A program made the position numbers and the translations under genes. From Radicibacter daui (lineage in GTDB: Bacteria; Pseudomonadota; Alphaproteobacteria; Radicibacterales; Radicibacteraceae), in NCBI GenBank assembly GCA_030657355.1, contig CP131056.1, positions 2,500,501-2,564,500 on the forward strand: a DNA stretch of 64,000 nucleotides, read 5' to 3'. Below the pieces are notes generated by a model. It was not told the origin of the DNA. It was given only the letters and a program-made list of their open reading frames with translations, and did no database searches. Of the stretch, positions 1-9,518 are shown in pieces. Position 1 is the stretch's first letter. Each line of letters starts with the position of its first letter.

Positions 1-340
1 CGGTCAGCAGGCGCAGTTCGGAGGACGAGCCGCTGCCGATGCTGCTCGACCAGGCCTTCTTGAACGTGCCGCTGAGGGCAATGTTGCCATTGTCATGCGT
101 CAGCGAGCCGGCGGGCGTCGGCCAGTCAGCCACGTCCTTCAGCGCCGGCAGCTCCAGCGGCGTGTCCTTGAAGCTCGGATCAGGGCTGATCTCCGCCTGG
201 AGGTCGAGCACGGAAAGGCGCGTGCCGGGCAGCTTCGGCTTGTCGTCGGAGCCGAACATGTTGCCGCAGCCGGCAAGGCCAACGGCAAGCGCCAGCGCAC
301 AGCCCGCCTTGAGAAGAGCGCCACGCATCGGCAGCTTCAT
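1..340 (-). CDS. bamB: Outer-membrane assembly lipoprotein BamB, N-terminal part (cut by window edge)
   Basis: The reading frame starts with ATG at 340 and runs off the left edge. The first ~25 residues form a lipoprotein signal peptide ending in a lipobox (LAGC), so the mature protein would be lipid-anchored in the periplasm. A region rich in DWPTPAG and FKKAW-type motifs follows, as at the start of PQQ-like beta-propeller BamB proteins. BamB is the accessory lipoprotein of the BAM complex that inserts beta-barrel proteins into the outer membrane. The start overlaps the stop of the upstream yfgM-like gene (ATGA), as in many proteobacterial yfgM-bamB pairs. Only about 113 residues are visible, so the propeller itself is not seen; identity rests on the N-terminus plus the neighbour. 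Confidence 0.8.
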   Translation of the reverse strand, partial: MKLPMRGALLKAGCALALAVGLAGCGNMFGSDDKPKLPGTRLSVLDLQAEISPDPSFKDTPLELPALKDVADWPTPAGSLTHDNGNIALSGTFKKAWSSSIGSGSSSELRLLT

Positions 341-1008
341 TTCGCCGCCTCGCTGCCACCGAGGGCAGCCAGCGTTTCACGCACGCGCTGACGCAACGTC
401 TGCGGCGCGGCATCATCGTCCGCAAGGGCCGACAGCGTGGATTTGGCCCGGTCGGTGTCGCCGGCGCGCAGCGCCAGCACGGCATCCAGCTCGCGGGCGG
501 AATAACGCCAGGCACTGCCTTCAGCGGTCAGCGGAGCAAGCTTGGTGGCAAGCGCCGCCGGGTCGCCGCTATCGGCCTGCACCATCACCTCTTCCAGAAG
601 GGCGAGGCTGCGCAGCGGTGCCAGCTGGCTTTCGTCGGCAGCCAGCTTTTCATAGATGGCGACAGCCTGATCGACGTGGCCGGCCTTGGCCTCCTGCGCC
701 GCCTCGAAGAAACGCGCCAGCGTCGCCCCGCCATGATCGAGGCTGCTGGCAGCACCCTGCAGGACACGCAGCTTGTCATCCTCGCTGCTGGCTGCCTGCC
801 ATTCGTTGAGGGCGGATTCCAGCGCCGCGGTGCGGGCCTCTGCCTGTTTGGCCTGCCAGGTTTCCCAGGCGGTGTAACCGCCCACACCCAGAATCACGAG
901 AACCACGGCGATAATCGCCAATATGCCGTATTTGTCCCACAGGGCCTTCAGCTGCTCCTGACGCAGCTCTTCGTCAACTTCACGTATCAGGTGTTCAGCG
1001 TCGCTCAT
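337..1008 (-). CDS. YfgM-like membrane-anchored TPR protein
   Basis: This 223-residue protein has a short cytoplasmic N-terminus, one membrane segment at about residues 28-48 (GILAIIAVVLVILGVGGY), and a long helical, alanine-rich periplasmic part typical of the YfgM-type tetratricopeptide domain. In enterobacteria YfgM is an ancillary SecYEG-associated protein that links translocation to periplasmic chaperones. The position directly before bamB, with a 4-nt overlap, is the classic arrangement and supports the call. No catalytic residues are expected. Exact function in alphaproteobacteria is inferred from the family. Confidence 0.8.
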   Translation of the reverse strand: MSDAEHLIREVDEELRQEQLKALWDKYGILAIIAVVLVILGVGGYTAWETWQAKQAEARTAALESALNEWQAASSEDDKLRVLQGAASSLDHGGATLARFFEAAQEAKAGHVDQAVAIYEKLAADESQLAPLRSLALLEEVMVQADSGDPAALATKLAPLTAEGSAWRYSARELDAVLALRAGDTDRAKSTLSALADDDAAPQTLRQRVRETLAALGGSEAAK

Positions 1009-1293
1009 ACCGGCTCCTTGGGACCGCCTTTCATGAAGGCAAGGCGGCGGGTCATTTCTTGTCGGTTCCGGGCGATTATCAGCCCGTTAGCCCCTGGGTC
1101 AAGACGGGGAAACTCGCCCCCGTCCCGTCAATCAGAGGCGTCTTATACAGGGAATTGTGGACGATGGCAGCAGTTTGCGGAACACTCGGAGCTGTCATGG
1201 TATCGTCACGTGCCTGGGGTTGAAGCCCAGCCCCCGGTGCAAACCGTCGCTCGCGATACCAGCGGCCAACCAAGGGAGCCGGAAGCGCAGCCG

Positions 1294-1641
1294 ATGTCGG
1301 ACGCCATTTATCTGGACCTCGTCAAGAAACGCCGCGCCGGACAGCGCACCGTCTTTTTTGCCCGCGAAGAACTGATGCAGATGCTGGCGCTTTACAGCGA
1401 GCATGTCGCCCAGGGGCACTGGCGCGACTATGCCATCGACCATACGCCGGGCATCGCCATCTTCTCCTTCTTCCGCCACACCCACGAAGCCCCGCAGTTC
1501 AGCATCTTCAAGAACTCGGTCGGTGGCGGCGCCTTCGAATATTCGCTGGCAGGCGGCAGTGCGATACTCGGCCGCAGCGCCCGGCTTGGCGATATGGTGG
1601 CGCTGCTGCGCCGCAAGATGGGGGTCCAGGCGGTCAGCTGA
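1294..1641 (+). CDS. DUF2794 domain-containing protein
   Basis: A 115-residue soluble protein with the compact, aromatic-rich sequence of the alphaproteobacterial DUF2794 family (FFAREELMQMLALYS, then HWRDYAIDH and FRHTHEAPQFSIFK). The open frame extends far upstream, but ATG 1294 gives the usual family length and the upstream codons look non-coding. The family has no established function. It stands alone, divergent from the yfgM-bamB operon. The 285 bases before it (1009-1293) carry only the divergent promoters; I see no further gene there. Confidence 0.75.
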   Translation: MSDAIYLDLVKKRRAGQRTVFFAREELMQMLALYSEHVAQGHWRDYAIDHTPGIAIFSFFRHTHEAPQFSIFKNSVGGGAFEYSLAGGSAILGRSARLGDMVALLRRKMGVQAVS

Positions 1642-1708
1642 CCCCTCGCCGCCCGAGGCTACATCCCGCCCTTGCGCCCGGCTGGCAAGCACGCTTATTC
1701 TCCGCCGC

Positions 1709-1805
1709 GTCTCAACGGGGTGCGTTTCCGGTTCGGCCGGAAAGCTGAGAGGCCTTGGTGCCAACCCGTCGAACCTGACCCGGGTAATGCCGGCGGAGGG
1801 ATTTG
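1709..1805 (+). promoter_or_regulatory. TPP (THI-element) riboswitch
   Basis: The conserved THI-box blocks are present in order: GGGGTGC near 1717, GCTGAGA at 1744-1750, ACCC near 1764, GAACCTGA at 1771-1778, CGGGTAATGCC at 1781-1791 and GCGGAGGGA ending at 1801. This is the aptamer that binds thiamine pyrophosphate. It lies about 115 bases before the thiB start. A short hairpin (GGGCC 1818-1822 with GGCCC 1831-1835) follows but has no U-tract, so control may act on translation or through another fold. When TPP is abundant, thiBPQ expression should drop. Confidence 0.95.
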
Positions 1806-1918
1806 GGGCGGATCATCGGGCCTGCTGTCGGGCCCCTTAAATCCAGCAAAGTCCATTCCTTCACGTCGTCCCCGGACCTGTGTGCTGCAACCGCAACCGG
1901 TCTCGAGGAGGCTTCGTC

Positions 1919-2938
1919 TTGTCTATCACCACCCGCCGCGCGGCGCTGTTTGCCGGCGCCGGCCTGCTGGCCCTCACGGCTTTTGCCGGTGCGCCGGCCC
2001 GTGCCGCTGAAGAAACGCTGACCGTCTATACCTATGACGGCTTCAATGCCGACTGGGGTCCCGGCCCGCAGATCACCAAGGCCTTCGAGGCGACCTGTGG
2101 CTGCAAGATCAAATGGGTCGAGACCGAGGATGCCGTCTCCATCCTCACCCGCCTGCAGCTGGAAGGCCCGTCGAGCAAGGCCGATGTAGCACTTGGCCTT
2201 GACCTCAACCTCACGGCCGATGCTGCTTCCACCGGCCTGTTTGCCCCGCGCTCGGGCGAGCTGCCGCCGCTTACCCTGCCGGTGGTGTGGAAGGACCCGA
2301 TCTTCGTGCCGTTCGATTTCGGCTATTTCGCCTTCGTCTATGACAGCGAGAAGATCAAGAATCCGCCACAGAGCCTTGATGAGCTCATCAACGGCAAGGG
2401 TGACTACAAGGTGCTGCTGGAAGACCCGCGCACCTCGACGCCCGGCCTCGGCTTCATGCTGTGGATGAAGGCTCTTTACGGCGATCAGGCACCTGCCATG
2501 TGGCAGAAGCTGAATGCCCGCACCCTTACCACCTCCAAGAGCTGGTCGGAAGCTTACGGCCTCTTCACCAAGGGCGAGGCGCCAATGGTGCTGAGCTACA
2601 CCACCTCCCCGGCCTATCACATCACCGAGGAAGGCACCGACCGTTACAAGACCGTTGCCTTCAAGGAAGGCAACTACCTGCAGGTGGAAGTTGCCGGCCG
2701 CCTGAAGAACGCCCCGCACCCCGAGCTTGCTGACAAGTTCCTGGCCTTTGTCACCGCCAAGGACTTCCAGGCTGCCATTCCGGCCACCAACTGGATGTAT
2801 CCGGTACGGGACGTGCCGATGCCGGACAGCTTCAACACGCTGCCGACACCCAGGAAGGTGCTGCTGACCTCACCGGAAACGGTGCGGGACAACCGCAAGG
2901 CCTGGACGGCCGAATGGCTGGACGCGATCTCGCGCTGA
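1919..2938 (+). CDS. thiB: Thiamine ABC transporter substrate-binding protein
   Basis: Periplasmic thiamine/TPP-binding protein of 339 residues. I chose TTG 1919 because a strong GAGGAGG lies 7-8 bases ahead; the frame also has a GTG at 1880 without a good ribosome site. The N-terminus is an export signal with a twin-arginine-like TTRRAA and a hydrophobic stretch ending in APARAAEE. The mature part begins with LTVYTYDGFN, the hallmark of ThiB. A TPP riboswitch precedes it and thiP and thiQ follow, so the operon is confidently thiamine import. The 3' end overlaps thiP by 25 bases. Confidence 0.95.
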   Translation: MSITTRRAALFAGAGLLALTAFAGAPARAAEETLTVYTYDGFNADWGPGPQITKAFEATCGCKIKWVETEDAVSILTRLQLEGPSSKADVALGLDLNLTADAASTGLFAPRSGELPPLTLPVVWKDPIFVPFDFGYFAFVYDSEKIKNPPQSLDELINGKGDYKVLLEDPRTSTPGLGFMLWMKALYGDQAPAMWQKLNARTLTTSKSWSEAYGLFTKGEAPMVLSYTTSPAYHITEEGTDRYKTVAFKEGNYLQVEVAGRLKNAPHPELADKFLAFVTAKDFQAAIPATNWMYPVRDVPMPDSFNTLPTPRKVLLTSPETVRDNRKAWTAEWLDAISR

Positions 2939-4563
2939 CGCTGCCACACCCGCCGACCGCCCATCGCGGCTGGTGGGTGCCGGGCGCGCTTGTCCTTGCC
3001 GTCATCGCCCTGGTGCTGGGCGGTTCGGCAAGCGCGCTCCTCGGCGCAGCCTCCCATATTCAAAACCCGCTGGCGCTGCTGGGTGATGCCTATCTGCGGC
3101 GCATCATCCAGTTCACCCTGTGGCAGGCCGCGCTTTCCACGCTGCTGTCGCTTGCCCTCGCGGTGCCCATCGCCCGCGCACTTCATCGCCGCCCCGCTTT
3201 TCCCGGACGGCAGCTGCTGCTCTACTGTTTCAGCCTTGCTTTCATCCTGCCCGCCATCGTCGCCATCTTCGGCATCGTGGCCGTGCATGGCCGCTCCGGC
3301 TGGGTCAACCAGCTGCTGGAATGGGCCGGCCTGCCGGCGGCGTGGCCGCTCTACGGCCTGCCCGGCATTCTCATTGCCCATGTCTTCTTCAACATGCCGC
3401 TCGCCGCGCGCATCTTCCTGCAACGGCTGGAGTCCATACCGCCGGAGAGCTGGCAGCTGGCAAACCAGCTCGGTTTCACCTCCCGCGACTGCTTCCGGCT
3501 GATTGAATGGCCGGTCCTGCGGGCAAGCCTGACCACGACCGGCGCCATGATCTTTCTTCTCTGTGCTACCAGCTTTGCCGTGGTGCTGACGCTGGGTGGC
3601 GGCCCGCGCGCTACCACGCTGGAGGTCGCGATCTATCAGGCGCTGCGGCTCGATTTCGACATTCCGCGCGCCGTCGCCCTTGCCGTGTTGCAGATTGTGC
3701 TTACGGGTGGGCTCAGCCTTGTGGCACTACGTTTTCATCACCTGCCGGCGACATCCGCCGGTATTCGCCGCCTGGTTCGCAGGCCGGACGCGGGCAGCGG
3801 CACAGTGATCATGGACATGGCTGCACTGGCCGTCGCTGTTCTGCTGGTGGTCCTGCCGCTGGCCTCCGTCGTCATCAGCGGCCTGCAAGGCCCCATTCTC
3901 GTGTCCCTGATGGATCCGGCACTCTGGCGCGCGACAACGACCAGCCTTGCAGTAGCGGGCTCTGCGGGAGCCGGGGCAACGGCTGCCGGCTTCCTGCTGC
4001 TGCTCACCTCGCGTCATCTCGCGTTGCGGCTGAAACAGGGCCGGGCAGCACTGGCACTGGAATTTGCCGGCTCCGGCATCCTTGTTATCCCGCCCTTCAC
4101 GCTGGCCGCCGGGCTTTTTCTGCTGCTGCGCGCGCATGCCATTGCCTTCGACATTGCACTGCCGGCCGTTGCCCTCACCAATGCGCTCGCCGCCCTGCCT
4201 TTCGTGCTGCGCATTCTCTCCCAGCCGATGCGCGAGGTGGCCGAGCGGTATGACCGGCTCTCCGCGTCTCTCGGCCTTGCGGGCTGGAACCGGTTGCGGT
4301 TTCTGGAGCTCCCCCTGCTGCGCCGGCCGGTTGGCCTTGCGCTGGCGCTCAGCATCGCCCTTTCCTTCGGCGATCTGGGGGTGATCGCGCTATTCGGAAG
4401 CGGCGATAACCCCACCTTGCCGATGCTGCTTTACCAGCGCCTCGGCGCCTATCAGTTTCGCGGCGCGGCCGTAACCGCCCTCTTTCTCGCCCTGCTGAGC
4501 CTTGGCCTGTTTGCGGCAATCGAGCGTGGGATTGGCGGCCGTGGCCCGGAGAAAGACAGATGA
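2914..4563 (+). CDS. thiP: Thiamine ABC transporter permease
   Basis: A 549-residue inner-membrane protein with about twelve hydrophobic segments and two permease halves, each with the EAA-loop region that contacts the ATPase (around ANQLGFTSRDCF and SASLGLAGWNRL). This duplicated FbpB/CysW-type architecture is usual for ThiP. It starts inside the end of thiB and overlaps thiQ by four bases (ATGA), implying translational coupling. Role: the transmembrane channel for thiamine and its phosphates. Confidence 0.95.
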   Translation: MAGRDLALTLPHPPTAHRGWWVPGALVLAVIALVLGGSASALLGAASHIQNPLALLGDAYLRRIIQFTLWQAALSTLLSLALAVPIARALHRRPAFPGRQLLLYCFSLAFILPAIVAIFGIVAVHGRSGWVNQLLEWAGLPAAWPLYGLPGILIAHVFFNMPLAARIFLQRLESIPPESWQLANQLGFTSRDCFRLIEWPVLRASLTTTGAMIFLLCATSFAVVLTLGGGPRATTLEVAIYQALRLDFDIPRAVALAVLQIVLTGGLSLVALRFHHLPATSAGIRRLVRRPDAGSGTVIMDMAALAVAVLLVVLPLASVVISGLQGPILVSLMDPALWRATTTSLAVAGSAGAGATAAGFLLLLTSRHLALRLKQGRAALALEFAGSGILVIPPFTLAAGLFLLLRAHAIAFDIALPAVALTNALAALPFVLRILSQPMREVAERYDRLSASLGLAGWNRLRFLELPLLRRPVGLALALSIALSFGDLGVIALFGSGDNPTLPMLLYQRLGAYQFRGAAVTALFLALLSLGLFAAIERGIGGRGPEKDR

Positions 4564-5312
4564 CCTTGCCCGCTGCCGGCACCGCTGCGCTGATGCTTGA
4601 AGATGTCCGCTTTTCCTGGGGCGGCTGGCAGGTGAGCTTTGACCTCACGGTCGGGCCCGGCGGGATCACTGCCATCATCGGACCGAGCGGGGCAGGAAAA
4701 TCGACCCTGCTGGCACTGGTCGCCGGCTTCGAACAGCCGGCTTCCGGCAGCATCCGTCTCGGGACCCTCGATCTGCTACCGCTTTCCCCGGCCCGGCGGC
4801 CGGTGACGACGCTGTTTCAGGAACACAATCTTTTCCCGCACTTGACCGTCAGCGCCAATGTCGCCATTGGCCTCGCCCCGAACCTGAAGCTTTCGGCTGA
4901 CCAGAAACGCACTGTCAGCGAGGCCCTTGCGGCCGTCGGGCTTGCAGGCATGGAAAAGCGTCTGCCCTCGGCGCTTTCCGGCGGCCAGCGCCAGCGTGTT
5001 GCCCTGGCGCGCTGCCTCGTGCGCCGGCGCCCGCTGCTGCTGCTGGACGAACCGTTCAACGGGCTCGACCCGGCACTGAGGTTGCACATGCTTGACCTTG
5101 TGGCCGAGATCAGCCGCGAGCACGGATTGACCGTACTGATGGTGAGTCACGAGCCTCAGGATGCCCTGCGCATCGCCGTCAACACCTGTTTTGTGGCGGA
5201 AGGCAAAGTCCTGCTGCATGGCCCCACTGCTGCCCTGCTGGCCCGCCGCGATGTGCCGGCGCTAGGCGCCTATCTCGGCCACGAGCAAGGGCAGCACATG
5301 CCGGGCCAGTAA
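4560..5312 (+). CDS. thiQ: Thiamine ABC transporter ATP-binding protein
   Basis: A 250-residue ABC ATPase. Walker A is GPSGAGKST (about residues 41-49), the signature is LSGGQRQRVALARC, Walker B is LLLLDEPFNGLDP and the switch His is in VSHEP. It completes the thiBPQ importer under the riboswitch. The C-terminal 51 bases overlap, tail to tail, the Nudix gene on the other strand. Confidence 0.95.
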   Translation: MTLPAAGTAALMLEDVRFSWGGWQVSFDLTVGPGGITAIIGPSGAGKSTLLALVAGFEQPASGSIRLGTLDLLPLSPARRPVTTLFQEHNLFPHLTVSANVAIGLAPNLKLSADQKRTVSEALAAVGLAGMEKRLPSALSGGQRQRVALARCLVRRRPLLLLDEPFNGLDPALRLHMLDLVAEISREHGLTVLMVSHEPQDALRIAVNTCFVAEGKVLLHGPTAALLARRDVPALGAYLGHEQGQHMPGQ

Positions 5313-5666
5313 CGGCGCCAGCATTATCCCGCCAGGCCTTGCAGGATCGACCCAGCTTATTTCGGCAATTTCCGCCGCCGGCATCACCCTGCCCTGAAGC
5401 TCTACCCGGTAAAGCTCCGCAGCAACCTCAAAACCGGCCTCATTGGCTGCCGGGGCGGTGAAACTGCCCCAAAAGAGGCTCCGCCCTTCCACTGCCACGC
5501 CGAGCTCTTCGGCAAGCTCGCGCCTTAACGTCTCCAGCGGCGCTTCGCCTTGTTCCGGCTTGCCGCCGGGAAGCATGAAACGCTCCGTTCCCTGTTTGCG
5601 TACTGTCAGCAGATGCCCGCCCTGCAGACAGACAGCGGCGACAATACGGATCACGGATGCGCTCAC
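5262..5666 (-). CDS. Nudix hydrolase
   Basis: A 134-residue protein with a full Nudix box (GGKPEQGEAPLETLRRELAEELGV; written GX5EX7REXXEEXG). The box binds the metal that hydrolyses nucleoside-diphosphate-linked substrates; the substrate cannot be told from sequence. I chose GTG 5666 because GGAGG sits five bases ahead; ATG 5684 and TTG 5705 are in-frame alternatives. The end lies within thiQ, convergent. The beta-strand start (VIRIVAAVCLQGG) resembles MutT-type housecleaning enzymes. Confidence 0.8.
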   Translation of the reverse strand: MSASVIRIVAAVCLQGGHLLTVRKQGTERFMLPGGKPEQGEAPLETLRRELAEELGVAVEGRSLFWGSFTAPAANEAGFEVAAELYRVELQGRVMPAAEIAEISWVDPARPGGIMLAPLLARHVLPLLVAEIGA

Positions 5667-5725
5667 CCCGGCCTCCAGAAACATCTCATAAATATTTATT
5701 TTCAATGTTCTGTACGTGATTTCTA

Positions 5726-5747
5726 AAGTTCACTATCACATGAACTT
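5726..5747. promoter_or_regulatory. Inverted repeat in the Nudix/tex divergent promoter region
   Basis: AAGTTCA at 5726-5732 is matched perfectly by TGAACTT at 5741-5747 with eight bases between. It sits in an AT-rich stretch between the divergent Nudix and tex starts, where a dimeric regulator would act. No regulator is assigned. Confidence 0.4.
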
Positions 5748-5849
5748 CAAAAAGCTATCATCTGTCCGCCCTATCGGCTACATCCGCCATGGGGCAACTT
5801 CATGCCTCATTAACCGGCACTAAACGATCTTCCTTGCGGACCTCATCCA

Positions 5850-8261
5850 ATGTCTGAACTTCCCTTCGATCTTTCCGCCGCTGCTGCCGTCCGTATCGCC
5901 CGGCGCATTGCCGGGGAGATCGGCTGCCGGCCCGAACAGGTGCGCGCCGCCGTTCAGTTGCTGGACGAAAAGGCGACCGTTCCCTTCATCGCCCGTTACC
6001 GCAAGGAAGTGACCGGCGGGCTGGATGACACCCAGCTGCGCACGCTGGAAGAGCGCCTCTCCTACCTGCGCGAGCTGGATGATCGCCGTGCGGCGGTACT
6101 GGGATCCATCCGGGAGCAAGGCAAGCTGACGGACGAGCTGGCTGCGGCCATCGATTCCGCCGAAACCAAGGCCGCGCTGGAAGACCTTTACCTGCCCTAT
6201 CGCCAGAAGCGCCGCACCAAGGCCCAGATTGCCCGTGAAGCCGGGCTGGAGCCACTGGCAGATGCTCTGCTCGGCGATCCGAAGCTGACGCCGGAGCAGG
6301 CCGCGAGCGCCTATGTTGACGCGGAAAAGGGCGTTGCCGACACCAAGGCTGCACTGGATGGCGCGCGCCAGATCCTGATGGAACGCTGGTCAGAGGACGC
6401 CCCGCTGGTGGGCCGCCTGCGCGAGCTCATGACCCAGCGCGGCGTGGTGAGCGCCAGCGTCGTGGAGGGCAAGCAGGAAGAAGGCGCCAAGTTCTCCGAC
6501 TATTTCAGCCATTCGGAAAAATGGTCCGGCATCCCGAGCCATCGCGCCCTTGCCCTGCTGCGTGGCCGCAATGAGGGCGTGCTGACGCTGAACCTCGCTA
6601 TCGAAGAAGATGAGAGCGCACCGGTCAAGCTGGCGGAGGGCCAGATCGCCCGCGCCGCCGGTGTGGAAGACAAGGGCCGGCCGGCTGACAAGTGGCTGAT
6701 GGAGACGGTACGCTGGGCCTGGCGGGTCAAGATTGCCCTGCATCTGGAACTCGACCTGATGGGCACTCTGCGCGAAAAGGCCGAGGAAGAAGCGATCCGC
6801 GTCTTTGCCCGCAACCTCAAGGACCTGCTGCTGGCCGCCCCCGCCGGCTCCCGCCCGACGCTGGCGCTCGATCCCGGCATCCGCACCGGCGTGAAGGTTG
6901 CGGTGATCGACGCGACCGGCAAGCTCCTGGAAACCGACACGCTCTACCCCTTCCAGCCGCGCAATGACATGGCCGGCGCTTCGGCAAGGCTGGTCGCGCT
7001 GGCCGCCAAACATCAGGTCCAGCTCGTCGCCATTGGCAACGGCACCGCGAGCCGGGAGACCGAGCGGCTGGCCTCCGGTGCGCTTTCCGTCATCCCCCAG
7101 CAGCACCGCCCGACCATCGTGACGGTGAGCGAGGCCGGCGCCTCGGTCTATTCCGCCTCGGCCCTCGCCGCGGCTGAAATGCCGGATGTGGACGTCTCCC
7201 TGCGCGGCGCCGCCTCCATCGGCCGGCGTTTGCAGGACCCGCTCGCCGAACTCGTCAAGATCGAGCCGAAATCCATCGGCGTCGGCCAGTACCAGCATGA
7301 TGTCGATCAGGGCAAACTGGCAAAGGCGCTTGATGCCGTTGTCGAGGATGCGGTGAACGCGGTTGGCGTTGACCTCAACACTGCCTCGGCCGCCCTGCTC
7401 GCCCGCATTTCCGGCCTTAGCGAAAATCTGGCGCGCGGCGTCGTGGAGTATCGCAACAGCATCGGCAGCTTCAAGAACCGGCGCCAGCTGATGGAAGTGC
7501 CGCGCCTCGGCCCAAAAGCCTTCGAGCAGTGCGCCGGCTTCCTGCGCATCACCGGTGGCGACCAGCCGCTTGATGCCTCCAGCGTACATCCGGAAGCCTA
7601 TCCGGTGGCCGAAAAGATCGTGAAAGCCTGCGGTCGTGACATCCGCAGCCTGATGGGCGACAGCACGCGCCTGCGCTCCCTGACGCCGGAAGACTTCACC
7701 GATGCGCGCTTCGGCCTGCCGACGGTACGTGACATTCTCACTGAACTGGAAAAGCCCGGCCGCGACCCGCGCCCGGAGTTCCGCACTGCCACCTTCAAGG
7801 AAGGCGTTGAGGAGATTTCCGACCTCAAACCCGGCATGCTGCTGGAAGGCACGGTGACCAACGTCACCAACTTCGGCGCCTTCGTCGATATCGGCGTGCA
7901 CCAGGACGGGCTGGTGCATGTTTCGCAACTTGCGGATCGATTTGTGGCCGACGTGCATTCAGTGGTGAAGGCCGGCGACATTGTTTCGGTGCGGGTGCTG
8001 GAAGTGGACGTGAAGCGCAAGCGCATCGCCCTTTCCATGCGCAAGGAGAGCGCCGAGGCACCGCCGCGCCGCGACCCCCGTCCTGCCGGCCGCGAAGCGC
8101 CCCGCCCGGGCACCAGGCCGGCGGCAGCGCAGGCCGGATCCAGCGGTCGGCAGGCGCCCGCCAGCCAGCCAGCCGGAAAGGCGGCAGGCAATGCTGGCGG
8201 GGGGGCCATGGCCGCGGCTCTCGCCGCCGCGCTGCAACGTTCTGGAGACAAGAAACCGTGA
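5850..8261 (+). CDS. tex: Tex family RNA-binding transcription accessory protein
   Basis: An 803-residue cytoplasmic protein with the whole Tex layout: N-terminal helical region, a YqgF/RNase-H-like domain ([17 protein letters not shown] near residue 335), helix-hairpin-helix repeats (about 500-560), and an S1 RNA-binding domain ([20 protein letters not shown] near 655-725). A Pro/Arg/Ala-rich tail (about 730-803) is probably disordered. Tex proteins bind nucleic acid and influence transcription and stress tolerance; the precise role is unsettled. The next gene starts within the stop codon, so they are likely co-expressed. Confidence 0.95.
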   Translation: MSELPFDLSAAAAVRIARRIAGEIGCRPEQVRAAVQLLDEKATVPFIARYRKEVTGGLDDTQLRTLEERLSYLRELDDRRAAVLGSIREQGKLTDELAAAIDSAETKAALEDLYLPYRQKRRTKAQIAREAGLEPLADALLGDPKLTPEQAASAYVDAEKGVADTKAALDGARQILMERWSEDAPLVGRLRELMTQRGVVSASVVEGKQEEGAKFSDYFSHSEKWSGIPSHRALALLRGRNEGVLTLNLAIEEDESAPVKLAEGQIARAAGVEDKGRPADKWLMETVRWAWRVKIALHLELDLMGTLREKAEEEAIRVFARNLKDLLLAAPAGSRPTLALDPGIRTGVKVAVIDATGKLLETDTLYPFQPRNDMAGASARLVALAAKHQVQLVAIGNGTASRETERLASGALSVIPQQHRPTIVTVSEAGASVYSASALAAAEMPDVDVSLRGAASIGRRLQDPLAELVKIEPKSIGVGQYQHDVDQGKLAKALDAVVEDAVNAVGVDLNTASAALLARISGLSENLARGVVEYRNSIGSFKNRRQLMEVPRLGPKAFEQCAGFLRITGGDQPLDASSVHPEAYPVAEKIVKACGRDIRSLMGDSTRLRSLTPEDFTDARFGLPTVRDILTELEKPGRDPRPEFRTATFKEGVEEISDLKPGMLLEGTVTNVTNFGAFVDIGVHQDGLVHVSQLADRFVADVHSVVKAGDIVSVRVLEVDVKRKRIALSMRKESAEAPPRRDPRPAGREAPRPGTRPAAAQAGSSGRQAPASQPAGKAAGNAGGGAMAAALAAALQRSGDKKP

Positions 8262-9151
8262 AAAAACTGACTGTCACGCACCGGACGACCTATCGCTACG
8301 CCCAGCCGGTCAAGATCGGCGAGCACCGCGCCATGTTCCGGCCGCGTGACAGCCACGACATGCGGGTCCTCGATGCGCGCCTTGCCATCACGCCGGCAGG
8401 CGCGCCGATCCGCTGGATGCATGATGTGTTCGGCAACTCGGTTGCCTATATCGGCTTCGATACCGAGGCGAGCGAACTGAGCATCGAAAGCATCATCGAG
8501 CTCGAGCATTACGGCTTGCCGCAGCCCGATTACCAGATTGCCGATTTTGCCCGTGTGCTCCCCTTTGCCTATGGTGCCGACGAAGCGCAGGATCTGGGCC
8601 GCACCACAGACCGGCATTATCCCGACGAGGACCATCTGGTCGATGCCTGGGCACGGCGTTTCCTGAAACCGGAAGGCACGTCGGACACGCTTGAAGTGCT
8701 GCTGGCGATGAATGCCGCCATCAAGCAGGAGTTTGCCTATCAGGCGCGTGATGCCCATGGCACGCAAACGCCGCTGAAAACCCTGTCGCTGCGCTCGGGG
8801 TCGTGCCGGGATTTTGCACTTTTCCTCATGGAGGCCGCGCGCAGCCTTGGCCTCGCCGCCCGCTTCGTGAGCGGTTATCTCTACGACCCGGCGGCCGATC
8901 CCGGCGCGGAAGAAGGCAGCCCCGCCGTGGCCGGGGCCGGCGCGACCCATGCCTGGACGCAGGTCTATCTGCCCGGTGCCGGCTGGGTGGAGCTGGACCC
9001 GACCAATGGCATTGTCGGGGGCCCGCACCTTATCCGCATCGCCGTCAGCCGAACGCCGGAACAGGCGGTACCGCTCGCCGGAAAATGGTTCGGCACGGCA
9101 AACGACTTCCTTGGCATGGAGGTGAGCGTCGAGGTGCGTGCCAGCGTATGA
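8258..9151 (+). CDS. Transglutaminase-like cysteine protease family protein
   Basis: 297 residues: an N-terminal bacterial transglutaminase-like beta domain ([15 protein letters not shown]...[10 protein letters not shown]) and then the papain-like transglutaminase core. The catalytic triad is visible: Cys in [10 protein letters not shown] (near 183), His in [11 protein letters not shown] (near 231) and Asp in ELDPTNG (near 247). Such proteins are predicted proteases or transglutaminases and often sit near peptide-ligase genes, but here the partner is tex (GTG start overlaps its stop by four bases). Substrate unknown. Confidence 0.85.
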   Translation: MKKLTVTHRTTYRYAQPVKIGEHRAMFRPRDSHDMRVLDARLAITPAGAPIRWMHDVFGNSVAYIGFDTEASELSIESIIELEHYGLPQPDYQIADFARVLPFAYGADEAQDLGRTTDRHYPDEDHLVDAWARRFLKPEGTSDTLEVLLAMNAAIKQEFAYQARDAHGTQTPLKTLSLRSGSCRDFALFLMEAARSLGLAARFVSGYLYDPAADPGAEEGSPAVAGAGATHAWTQVYLPGAGWVELDPTNGIVGGPHLIRIAVSRTPEQAVPLAGKWFGTANDFLGMEVSVEVRASV

Positions 9152-9220
9152 AAGCCGGACAGGATCCTAGCCCCGATTATGTTATCCTTGCCTTTTCAAG
9201 CCTCAGCCTGAAGGGCCGCC

Positions 9221-9496
9221 ATGACCCATTTTCTGATTTCCGAGGAAAATCCGAACGGCTTCAAGCTGGAAGACATCCTCACCACCATCCGCAACGATGT
9301 GCTCAAGCGGTCCTTGAAGATCACTGATGATGTCCGGCCGGAGGCCAAACACATCGTCAATAATAACATCCGTATCCTGACGCTCCTGACCGAGGCCATT
9401 CACATTGCCGAGGATTCCAGCAAGGTGCTGGACAAGGCCTTTGGCCCCTCTGTCAGCGCCACCGGCGGACCGCCCCGGATCGGGTCGATAGACTGA
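9221..9496 (+). CDS. Small conserved-looking hypothetical protein
   Basis: A 91-residue soluble protein I do not recognise. It begins MTHFLISEENPNGFKLEDIL and is helical and charged, with a lysine/isoleucine-rich middle (NNNIRILTLLTEAIHIAE) and a flexible GGPPRIGSID tail. It follows the transglutaminase-like gene by about 70 bases on the same strand with an A-rich, gene-like codon pattern. No membrane segment or catalytic motif is seen. Confidence 0.6.
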   Translation: MTHFLISEENPNGFKLEDILTTIRNDVLKRSLKITDDVRPEAKHIVNNNIRILTLLTEAIHIAEDSSKVLDKAFGPSVSATGGPPRIGSID

Positions 9497-9518
9497 GCAC
9501 GCAGGGTCGGCGGAGGCG

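Noticed and set aside
676-1293. Upstream extension of the DUF2794 frame
   Set aside because: It overlaps the yfgM-like gene antisense and lacks coding character; family length supports ATG 1294.
6390-7958. Long minus-strand open frame (522 codons) opposite tex
   Set aside because: It is a mirror of a high-GC coding gene; the sequence is low-complexity in His/Gly/Arg with no domain, and the plus-strand tex is unambiguous.
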